From Gammaproteobacteria bacterium (GTDB lineage: Bacteria; Pseudomonadota; Gammaproteobacteria; Pseudomonadales; Pseudomonadaceae): a DNA stretch of 13,459 nucleotides. The stretch spans positions 1 through 13,459 of the forward strand of contig JAAZJF010000011.1 in assembly GCA_012800475.1 (NCBI GenBank), written 5' to 3'. Below are positions 1 to 5,853 of this stretch, one piece after another. The translations under genes and the position numbers were made by a program. Numbering within the stretch: position 1 is the stretch's first letter; the number at the start of each line of letters is the position of its first letter. The notes under the pieces are model-generated. The model did no database searches, had not been told where the DNA came from, and saw only the letters and a program-made list of their open reading frames with translations.

Positions 1-1027
1 CTTCCACCGGTAAATCTGCACACAAGGCTGCCACGCGCTCATCTAAATCAGCGAAATAGTCATCCACCTTCACTTGAATTTCCAGCCAAGTGATGGCCTC
101 AGTATCAAGCTGCTCAGCCAACTGCGCAAAAGCCTGCTCCAACTCAGCGAGGCTGCCAGACAAGGACACCAAGCGCTGAAAACACGGGATATGCAGCGAC
201 GTTACGCTGTGCAAACCTGTGGCAGTGAGATCAACCTGCAACAGCTCTTTTTGCTGTTTTGACTCGTCAAAACTCAACGCAATGGGCGAGCCGCTGTAGC
301 GAATATGCTCCAGCCCCGCCACTTTTTGCGGGCGATGGATATGCCCGAGTGCTAAGTAATCAAACGCAGGAAAGGCATCAGTGGGAAACGCCGTTAAGCT
401 GCCCACATAAATCTCACGCACCGATTCGGTCAGGCTCACGCCCACGGTGGTTAAATGCCCCGTACCAATAATCGGCACATCCACACCCAACTCCCTACGC
501 ACAGCCTCAGCCTGGGCAAATAACTGCGCATAATGCTCAGCAATGGCCTGCTGTAAATCGCTTTGTTTGTCTTGCGCGCTGTGCCCCGCCTGACTGCGCT
601 GTATATCTCGCGGGCGCAGAAAAGGAATCGCGCAGAGCAGTGCACCCACTTGGCCGTTACGCTGTTTGAGGACCAGTATTTGCTCATCCAGTTGCTCCGT
701 CGCAACACTGGAGATGACATGGGTATTGAGTTGCGCCAGCAAGGCTTTACTTTCATTGAGCATGGCCACCGAATCATGATTACCGGCTAGAATAATCAAC
801 TGGCAGCCCGTAGCCTGCATCTGCACTACAAAGCGATTGTATTGCTCACGGGCATAGCTGGGCGGCGTGCCGGTATCAAAAATATCACCGGCAATAATCA
901 ACGCATCCGCTTGCTGCTCAATCACCGCCTGCACCAGCCAGTCACACCAAGCGCGGTGCTCAGCCTGTCGTGTTTTACCCATAAAATGCTGGCCGAGGTG
1001 CCAATCTGAGGTGTGTAAAATGCGCAT
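1..1027 (-). CDS. sbcD: Exonuclease subunit SbcD, 3' end cut by window edge
   Basis: Nuclease subunit of the SbcCD (Mre11-Rad50-like) complex, which cleaves hairpins and processes DNA ends in the cytoplasm. The first 342 residues are visible. The calcineurin-like metallophosphoesterase motifs are in order: SDWHLG (Asp8, His10), AGDIFD (Asp48), GNHDS (Asn83, His84, Asp85) and GHIH (228-231), which are the expected metal ligands and catalytic histidine. The family is about 400 residues long, so roughly 60 C-terminal residues lie beyond position 1, where sbcC would be the expected partner (not visible). The start is the ATG at 1025-1027, giving MRILHTSDWHLG, typical of SbcD. An AAGGA ribosome binding site lies at 1037-1041, nine bases upstream. 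A TATGAT box on the minus strand at 1054-1059 may be its -10, but no good -35 accompanies it. Confidence 0.95.
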   Translation of the reverse strand, partial: MRILHTSDWHLGQHFMGKTRQAEHRAWCDWLVQAVIEQQADALIIAGDIFDTGTPPSYAREQYNRFVVQMQATGCQLIILAGNHDSVAMLNESKALLAQLNTHVISSVATEQLDEQILVLKQRNGQVGALLCAIPFLRPRDIQRSQAGHSAQDKQSDLQQAIAEHYAQLFAQAEAVRRELGVDVPIIGTGHLTTVGVSLTESVREIYVGSLTAFPTDAFPAFDYLALGHIHRPQKVAGLEHIRYSGSPIALSFDESKQQKELLQVDLTATGLHSVTSLHIPCFQRLVSLSGSLAELEQAFAQLAEQLDTEAITWLEIQVKVDDYFADLDERVAALCADLPVE

Positions 1028-1058
1028 GCGCTTGCATCCTTGTGCGGCCAATAATCAT

Positions 1059-1127
1059 AAAAAACCCGTGATCCATTCAGTGCGTTGTATGCTCACTCAG
1101 CATGTTTAGCACCCAATTGATCACGGG
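1059..1127 (-). terminator. Branched rho-independent terminator after the flavoprotein gene
   Basis: On the minus strand CCCGTGATC (1119-1127) pairs perfectly with GATCACGGG (1065-1073), followed directly by six T (1059-1064). The 45-base interior holds a second perfect hairpin, ATGCT/AGCAT at 1089-1103 with a five-base loop, so the transcript would fold as a stacked or branched stem. It starts 26 bases after the stop of the upstream gene and ends 32 bases before the sbcD start, so it should separate these two transcripts. Confidence 0.7.
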
Positions 1128-1152
1128 CTGATTAAATATACAGTTTTACACT

Positions 1153-2586
1153 TTAGCTGTCAGCTTGCTGCAAACCAAAAGGTAAACCTTGCGCATCAGG
1201 AATATGTTTAGCAATCGCCTGCAAAGCATCTTGAATCACTTCCTCAACTACGGGGTGATAAAAAGGCACTTGCAACAAACTGCGTGCGGTTTCTTTGCGC
1301 TCAATGGCCAAAGCTAAAAACTGCGCCACATGCTCGGCACGCATCCCAAACATACTGGCACCCAGTAATTGTCCGCTGGTTTTATCCGCATATAAACGCA
1401 ACACGCCTTTGTGCTGCGACAACACCTTGCTACGGCCATTGTTCTGCGTGTAGGCCGTGCCAATCAACAGCGTATCTTGATCTAACTGATCAAAGCGCGC
1501 ACCTACGCTCACCACATCGGGATTGGTAAAGGCGATACCTATGGCTGTTTTACGTTTAAAAGCTACGGGAGTGGCTTGCACTGCGTTATAGCCTGCCATC
1601 GCCCCTTCATCTGCCGCTTCATGCATCAACGCTCGTTGACCGTTCACATCACCGACAATAAACACCGGATGCTCACCCAACTGTAGGGTATGGGGGTTAA
1701 ACAACGGCTGGCCCCGCTCATCTAGCTCAAAACCTTCGGCTTGCAAATTTAATTGATCAATATTTGGTCGACGCCCCAATGCCACGAGAACTTTGTCCAC
1801 TGGAATATCTTTACCGCCGGCTTTGAGTGATACGCCTTGCGCTGATGCTGCAAGCTCTGCTGGCGCACCTAAGTACAAGTGCATTTCTTGGGCAAACTCA
1901 GCCAGCGCATGGGTGTTCACTTCAGGGTCACTGATACCGCCTACGCTGTCCGCCATATCCGCGCCATGCACTTCCACACCCAAGCGCGCCAAGGCCAAAC
2001 CCATCTCCAAGCCAATAGCGCCTAAACCTAATACACCCATGGATTGAGGCAGTTCTTGCATCTCAAACAACTCATCCGTGGTGATGCAATGCTCAGCAAA
2101 AGGCTGCAAGAAACCCGGCACAACCGGACGTGAACCGGTGGCGATAATCACGGACTGGGCTTGCACCTGCTGAGTGCCACCTGCATTGCGCTCAACAGAC
2201 AACAGCGTTGGCGTCATAAATTGAGCACGCCCCATCAGCAAATGCTCACCCGCTGAACGCTCTGCACCCGCCGCCGCACCCTCGGCAAACACATCGCGCT
2301 GACGGCGCAGCTCAGACCACGCCTGCTGAGTATCCAACTGCAGGTGCTCACCACCACTGATGCCATAACGCTGAAAACTTTGTTGCGCGTGCCAAAACTC
2401 AGCAATATGCAAAGCGACTTTGGAGGGCATACAGCCCACCCGCGCACAAGTGGTCCCTAATGGACCGCTATCAATCAACACAAAGCTTTTTTTCGCACGA
2501 CGCACTTCACGTAAAGCGTATAAACCTGCAGTGCCCGCACCAATAATTGCCACATCGACAGTGATTTTTTCTAGCATATCGGTCAT
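1153..2586 (-). CDS. Dihydrolipoyl dehydrogenase-like flavoprotein (class I disulfide oxidoreductase)
   Basis: A 477-residue FAD/NAD disulfide oxidoreductase. Seen: FAD-binding GAGTAG (16-21); redox pair Cys47/Cys52 in TTCARVGCMPSK; a second dinucleotide fold GLGAIGLE followed by an acidic residue (HGAD), which suggests NAD rather than NADP; the second FAD motif VFIVGD; and the C-terminal His444/Glu449 dyad (HPVVEE) that serves as proton acceptor from the partner subunit. These are the features of dihydrolipoyl dehydrogenase, the E3 of 2-oxoacid dehydrogenase complexes. The redox motif differs from textbook E3 (CLNVGC), and there are no E1, E2 or lipoyl genes nearby, so its substrate is uncertain. 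A start at 2598 (four residues longer) is less likely because the ribosome binding site GGAGG would then lie inside the coding region. It appears to be a single-gene unit with terminators on both sides. Confidence 0.85.
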   Translation of the reverse strand: MTDMLEKITVDVAIIGAGTAGLYALREVRRAKKSFVLIDSGPLGTTCARVGCMPSKVALHIAEFWHAQQSFQRYGISGGEHLQLDTQQAWSELRRQRDVFAEGAAAGAERSAGEHLLMGRAQFMTPTLLSVERNAGGTQQVQAQSVIIATGSRPVVPGFLQPFAEHCITTDELFEMQELPQSMGVLGLGAIGLEMGLALARLGVEVHGADMADSVGGISDPEVNTHALAEFAQEMHLYLGAPAELAASAQGVSLKAGGKDIPVDKVLVALGRRPNIDQLNLQAEGFELDERGQPLFNPHTLQLGEHPVFIVGDVNGQRALMHEAADEGAMAGYNAVQATPVAFKRKTAIGIAFTNPDVVSVGARFDQLDQDTLLIGTAYTQNNGRSKVLSQHKGVLRLYADKTSGQLLGASMFGMRAEHVAQFLALAIERKETARSLLQVPFYHPVVEEVIQDALQAIAKHIPDAQGLPFGLQQADS

Positions 2587-2591
2587 ATCTG

Positions 2592-2596
2592 CCTCC
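2592..2596 (-). promoter_or_regulatory. Ribosome binding site deciding the flavoprotein start
   Basis: GGAGG, five bases before the ATG at 2584-2586. It overlaps the in-frame upstream ATG at 2596-2598, which therefore is unlikely to be the start and has no good site of its own. Confidence 0.75.
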
Positions 2597-2662
2597 ATTC
2601 ATTGTTAATGCCCTTACGCTAGCACACAACAGTCGGCTGGCGGCGCATTTACAATACTTAAA

Positions 2663-2690
2663 AGCATAGTATGAGAAAAACCACTGACAA
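2663..2690 (-). promoter_or_regulatory. Possible sigma-70 promoter for the flavoprotein gene
   Basis: Minus-strand TTGTCA (2685-2690, five of six matches to the -35 consensus) and TATGCT (2663-2668, four of six to the -10) with a 16-base spacer. The -35 lies within the stem of the preceding terminator, so the two signals would share DNA. Transcription would begin near 2656, about 70 bases before the start codon. Matched by eye only. Confidence 0.3.
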
Positions 2691-2699
2691 ATCAGCTGG
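2676..2699 (-). terminator. Probable rho-independent terminator of the kinase gene
   Basis: On the minus strand CCAGCTGA, loop TTTG, then TCAGTGG forms a seven-pair stem with one bulged G (2681-2699), followed by five T (2676-2680). It lies 42 bases after the kinase stop codon. A competing fold is possible immediately upstream: GCTGGC (2732-2737) with GCCAGC (2695-2700) enclosing GCAGT/ACTGC (2701-2716). The two share bases 2695-2699, so they are mutually exclusive. Confidence 0.5.
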
Positions 2700-2740
2700 C
2701 GCAGTGCATTGACTGCAACTCCAAGCAGAGTGCCAGCCTG

Positions 2741-3949
2741 CTATGCAGGTTTCTCGACGATTAAAGCAGCCTCCAGCAAAGCCGCCAATAAACACTGTAT
2801 ATCGGCTGTTATTGTCTGGACTGGCATAACAAAATACGCAGCCAACACGTCACTGATAGCCTCAGCACTAAGAGGCTCATGCTGCAGCAGCTGCCACGCC
2901 AGAGCGCCGGTGGTGTTGAGTCGGTGAATGGCGCCCGTGTCAGTTTGAATCAAAAACAACTCATCTCCCACGCTGTATACACTCACCCGCGCAGCCGGCG
3001 TCCAAAGGGTATTGAAGAGCGCTGCAGTGGGCGCAGTGCTATGCACAGGCGGACATTGTAAAACGCTCGCCGGCTGTAAGGTTGGAGTCTGTGCACTTTG
3101 TGTCTGTAAGGTTTGCGCTAAATGGCGCGCGCCGGCTAACGGCTCACTGTAACGCAACAACACACAAGACACGCGCTCAACTAAAGGTAATAAACGCTCC
3201 AGTAACACCTCATTGGGCGTGTCACTGTCGGCAAAATTCTGACACAGCAATTGCAGCAAAGCTTCGCCAGGCGCTAGGCGCACCACTTCAGGCTCAAGAA
3301 TCTCAGGGCCACGCTCAAGCAACACAATCGTGCCAATGGGACAGGTCTGCTGATAACGGGCTAGTCCTGTGGCCGGCGGTACCACAAAGCGATAACGCTC
3401 ATCTTGAGGGCCGGCATAACGTTCAGAGTACGTAACAAAATCAGCGCTAAAGACCTCAGGTAACGGCAGGCGCAAACGCGGCGCAACCCCCATTGCCATG
3501 CCCTCGCCTTGCGCTGTAAGCCCAAGCACATCATCACCAAAAACACGATAGCCCGCTGCCGCAAAGGCGACCGTTAAGGTGCTTTTACCCGCTCGACTGC
3601 TTTGTGGAAATACCGCTAATTGACCATCAATTTCAACACTGCCGCAGTGCAAGCCCAAGACAGCATTGTCGTTTTTTAAACGCTGACTGATTAACTCGCC
3701 AACTAAACTGCACGCCGCTGAAGCGGGCGATGGCAAAGTAAACTCATTGGGTTCATTGAGCGAACCTTGCCATAAACCTTCTATATCGCGATAAATATAT
3801 GTGCTTGGGCTGGCGCCTTGCGCTGCGTTGATCGTCATCGGCCAGCCGGGCATGGCCTGCTGTAGCGCGGCAACGACATCGGGCGCATGCTCAACACGTA
3901 AACAGCGCTCAAGGTCTTGCAAACTGATATCTACAATAGAGTCCGTCAT
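2741..3949 (-). CDS. HprK-like kinase fused to a C-terminal PqqD-like peptide-binding domain
   Basis: 402 residues, soluble, no signal or membrane segment. The central part resembles the HPr kinase/phosphorylase fold: a P-loop SSRAGKST (117-124, Lys122), then VFGDDV (136-141), matching the conserved DD of HprK-like kinases. The P-loop lacks the first glycine of the classical GxxGxGKS. Residues about 315-400 resemble PqqD: a DELFLIQTDTG strand pair, the IHRLN turn, then helices with LSAEAISDVLAAYF and a final hydrophobic helix. PqqD-type domains (RREs) bind leader regions of ribosomally made peptides. The linker (about 280-314) is rich in Gln, Thr and Pro. No HPr or PTS gene is in the window, so classical carbon regulation is unlikely. 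The gene starts in a TAATG overlap with the upstream small gene and has no good ribosome binding site, which implies translational coupling. The proposed role, phosphorylating or otherwise modifying the small protein, is inferred. Confidence 0.75.
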   Translation of the reverse strand: MTDSIVDISLQDLERCLRVEHAPDVVAALQQAMPGWPMTINAAQGASPSTYIYRDIEGLWQGSLNEPNEFTLPSPASAACSLVGELISQRLKNDNAVLGLHCGSVEIDGQLAVFPQSSRAGKSTLTVAFAAAGYRVFGDDVLGLTAQGEGMAMGVAPRLRLPLPEVFSADFVTYSERYAGPQDERYRFVVPPATGLARYQQTCPIGTIVLLERGPEILEPEVVRLAPGEALLQLLCQNFADSDTPNEVLLERLLPLVERVSCVLLRYSEPLAGARHLAQTLQTQSAQTPTLQPASVLQCPPVHSTAPTAALFNTLWTPAARVSVYSVGDELFLIQTDTGAIHRLNTTGALAWQLLQHEPLSAEAISDVLAAYFVMPVQTITADIQCLLAALLEAALIVEKPA

Positions 3950-4290
3950 TAGCGGCGTGGTGGCCCTAAAATAACATCCTCTAAAATCAGCACTGGGTCT
4001 TTACGGTACTCACGTAAACGCTTGCGTTCGCGGCCACGGTAATCATAGCCACTGTACTTAGAATAGCTGGGTCGAGAGTAACTGGGGCGCGAGTAACTGC
4101 CGCGCTTATTGTATCGATAACCCGCCTCGGCCTGCCCAACGCTAAACAAAGTCGGTGCCACATACGCTGCAGCCAGTCCCACACCTAACATGCCAAGCAA
4201 ACGACGGCGTTGTGGGCAAGGTGCATCACTGTGATCCACTACGGTATCAGTCACAGCTTTATCGTCTAACTCTTTATCATGATGTGTCAT
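3949..4290 (-). CDS. Small Tat-signal protein with Tyr/Ser-rich SYSRP repeats, putative modified-peptide precursor
   Basis: 113 residues; I do not recognise the family. Residues 1-27 are an acidic, His-containing N-terminal extension with the only Cys (25). Next come a twin-arginine motif QRRRLLG (27-33), a hydrophobic stretch of about 18 residues and a likely cleavage site after AEA (54-56). The remaining 57 residues contain 12 Arg, 4 Lys, 9 Tyr and 7 Ser, with SYSRP, SYSRP, SYSKY in tandem (65-79), a charged helix-like stretch (85-97) and an acidic-hydrophobic end DPVLILEDVILGPP before a terminal Arg pair. There is no Cys in this part, so Cys-based crosslinks are excluded. The chosen start is the second of two adjacent ATGs; the first (4291-4293) is only three bases from the ribosome binding site. 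Tat targeting implies export after folding or modification in the cytoplasm. Coupling to a PqqD-domain kinase suggests it is that enzyme's substrate. Alternatively it is an unmodified secreted basic protein. Confidence 0.7.
   Translation of the reverse strand: MTHHDKELDDKAVTDTVVDHSDAPCPQRRRLLGMLGVGLAAAYVAPTLFSVGQAEAGYRYNKRGSYSRPSYSRPSYSKYSGYDYRGRERKRLREYRKDPVLILEDVILGPPRR
4054..4098 (-). repeat. Three tandem 15-base units encoding SYSRP, SYSRP, SYSKY
   Basis: Units at 4084-4098, 4069-4083 and 4054-4068 encode residues 65-79 of the small Tat protein. The two identical SYSRP pentapeptides use different codons at Ser3 (TCG, TCT) and Arg4 (CGC, CGA). The third unit differs at the first two codons (AGC TAT instead of AGT TAC) and changes RP to KY. 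Protein identity with codon differences suggests selection on the peptide rather than a very recent duplication. Confidence 0.85.
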
Positions 4291-4296
4291 CATGCA

Positions 4297-4301
4297 CCTC
4301 C
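4297..4301 (-). promoter_or_regulatory. Strong ribosome binding site of the small Tat gene
   Basis: GGAGG (GGAGGT to 4296) lies six bases before the ATG at 4288-4290 and three bases before the ATG at 4291-4293. Spacing favours the second ATG. It is the strongest site in the cassette, in contrast to the kinase gene, which has none. Confidence 0.7.
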
Positions 4302-4318
4302 AAAGGTCTGTGGTATGG

Positions 4319-4376
4319 GTGATAGCCCGTTGAGTGCCGTTATTAAGGCGCTCACTTTATATAAATAGGCTATCAC
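4319..4376 (-). promoter_or_regulatory. Nested inverted repeat in the leader of the small Tat gene
   Basis: The outer arms are perfect nine-base inverted repeats, GTGATAGCC (4319-4327 on the plus strand) and GGCTATCAC (4368-4376). The inner arms TGAGTGCC (4331-4338) and GGCGCTCA (4347-4354) pair over eight positions with one G-U pair and an eight-base loop. There is no T-run on either side, so it is not an intrinsic terminator. If transcribed through from opmB it would form a long hairpin ending 17 bases before the ribosome binding site. If a promoter at about 4375-4402 is used, the outer arms flank the start of transcription like an operator pair. Function unknown. Confidence 0.5.
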
Positions 4377-4402
4377 TATACATTCATCGGTTTTAAAATC
4401 AG
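4375..4402 (-). promoter_or_regulatory. Possible promoter of the small Tat gene
   Basis: Minus-strand TATAGT (4375-4380, five of six matches to the -10) with a weak CTGATT (4397-4402) 16 bases upstream. An alternative -10, TATATA (4358-4363), lies between the palindrome arms but has no recognisable -35. I see no convincing terminator between opmB and this point, so read-through from the efflux operon is equally possible. Confidence 0.3.
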
Positions 4403-4443
4403 TGAGTCTATGACCTCATGGCTTTGGATTAATTCAGCAGTGC

Positions 4444-5853
4444 TTAAGGCTCATACAGCTTATTGACAGTTTGATCCTTGTCCCAGCCCCCACCTAAGGC
4501 ACTGATTAACTGCACGCTGGCAGTTAATTGAGTACCTAGCAAATTTAGTAAAGTGCGCTCGCTGTTTAGCGCGGTCGCTTGGGCACTACTGACCGCGAGA
4601 TAATCCACAAAACCTGCTTGGTATTGGTTGTCAATTAAGCGCAAGGTGTCTTGCGCAGCGGCCAAGGCTTCACGCTGAACGCTGATTTCTTGTGCGTACA
4701 CATTCAACTGCACCAGCGCATCTTCCACTTCACCAATGGCTTGCAGCGTGGTTTGACGGTAACGAGCCACCTGTTGATCGTAACGCGCTTGGGCTTGTTC
4801 GGTTTTTGCACGACGTGCACCGGCATCAAATAAGGTCATGGCAAACTGCGGCCCAATGGACCAAAAGCGATTGGGCATACTAATCCAATCCGCTAAATTA
4901 CTGCCGCGATAGCCACCTGTTGCGCTTAAAGTTAAATCTGGGAAATACGCCGTTTTAGCCACGCCAATCTCCGCATTGGCTGCCATGACTTGACGCTCAG
5001 CGGCGGCGATATCCGGGCGACGTTCCAATAAGGCTGAAGGCACGCTGATAGGTAAGCGCGGCAAAGCAGGTACATCGGCCACACTGCCAATGTGTAAGGC
5101 ATTGGGCGTGGTGCCGACTAACAGCGCAATCGCATGTTCAAAACGTGCACGTTGCCAATCCAAATCTAAACGCTGGGCTTGGGTGTTGCGCAACTGAGTT
5201 AAAGCTTGACTGACATCAGCCCGTGTCACCATCCCCGCTTGATAACGGTTTTGCGTGAGCTGCAAGGAACGTTGATACGCGCTAATCGTGGCATCCAGCA
5301 AACGCATCTGCTCATCCAGCACACGCAACTGTAAATAGTTTTGCACCAACTCCGACTGCTGGCTTAAACGCACACCTGCCCACTGCGCAGCGCTGGCTTG
5401 TGCGCTGGCTTCACTGGATTCCACCTGACGACGCACTTGCCCCCAAATATCCAACTGCCAGCTTAAACCCAATGCCACTTCGTTGCTTTTGCTCGCCTCT
5501 TCATCACGGCTACTGCGCGTGCTACCGACTTGCCCGGTGGCTTTGGGGTACAAGGCGGCGCGGCTGCCGCCCACTAAAGCACGCGCTTCACGCCATGCAG
5601 CCTCCGCTTCACGCAGATTTTGATTGGATGCGTCCAGCTGTTTAAGCAGCTGTGTCAAGGTTGCATCGTTATACAACGACCACCAAGCCACAACCGTATC
5701 CTGTGCTGCTGGCTGGGCTATTTTCCAGCCCGGAGTATGGCGAAATTCAAGCGGCACAGAGGTCTCGGGACGCTGGTAATCAGGACCCAGCACACACCCG
5801 CTTAACACCACCGCGACTAAAGCAAGAGCACTGAGTTTAACGCTGGGTTTCAT
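4444..5853 (-). CDS. opmB: Outer-membrane efflux lipoprotein, OpmB/NodT family
   Basis: TolC-like outer-membrane channel of the tripartite pump, 469 residues from the chosen start. It has a lipoprotein signal with lipobox LSGC and Cys20, then the family signature LGPDYQRPE (22-30). Two outer-membrane efflux protein repeats follow, each with long helices. The internal duplication is visible as NRYQAGMVTRADVSQA (202-217) and NQYQAGFVDYLAVSSA (409-424). Family motif RRPDIAAAERQVMAANAEIG lies at 279-298. The frame stays open upstream to 5901, but the extra 16 residues would precede and spoil the lipoprotein signal, so the ATG at 5851-5853 is preferred. It overlaps the end of muxC by 17 bases, so it is translated from the same message. 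It is the last gene of the four-gene efflux operon. Symbol assigned by operon context and family. Confidence 0.9.
   Translation of the reverse strand: MKPSVKLSALALVAVVLSGCVLGPDYQRPETSVPLEFRHTPGWKIAQPAAQDTVVAWWSLYNDATLTQLLKQLDASNQNLREAEAAWREARALVGGSRAALYPKATGQVGSTRSSRDEEASKSNEVALGLSWQLDIWGQVRRQVESSEASAQASAAQWAGVRLSQQSELVQNYLQLRVLDEQMRLLDATISAYQRSLQLTQNRYQAGMVTRADVSQALTQLRNTQAQRLDLDWQRARFEHAIALLVGTTPNALHIGSVADVPALPRLPISVPSALLERRPDIAAAERQVMAANAEIGVAKTAYFPDLTLSATGGYRGSNLADWISMPNRFWSIGPQFAMTLFDAGARRAKTEQAQARYDQQVARYRQTTLQAIGEVEDALVQLNVYAQEISVQREALAAAQDTLRLIDNQYQAGFVDYLAVSSAQATALNSERTLLNLLGTQLTASVQLISALGGGWDKDQTVNKLYEP

Noticed and set aside
451..777. 108-codon minus-strand open frame within sbcD
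   Set aside because: Frame-shifted shadow of sbcD, whose motifs are all in the other frame.
3082..3435. 117-codon plus-strand open frame inside the kinase gene
   Set aside because: Antisense to the coherent kinase sequence; the product shows no recognisable fold or motif.
2741..3949. Classical HPr kinase/phosphorylase of carbon catabolite control
   Set aside because: Altered P-loop, added PqqD-like domain and no HPr or PTS genes in the window; the peptide-modification reading fits the context better.
3987..4184. 65-codon minus-strand frame overlapping the small Tat gene
   Set aside because: Out of frame with the Tat gene, which has the strong ribosome binding site, the signal sequence and the coupled stop.
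4403..4443. Terminator after opmB
   Set aside because: Only four-base stems (TGAG/CTCA, ATGA/TCAT) with a short T-run further on; too weak to call.
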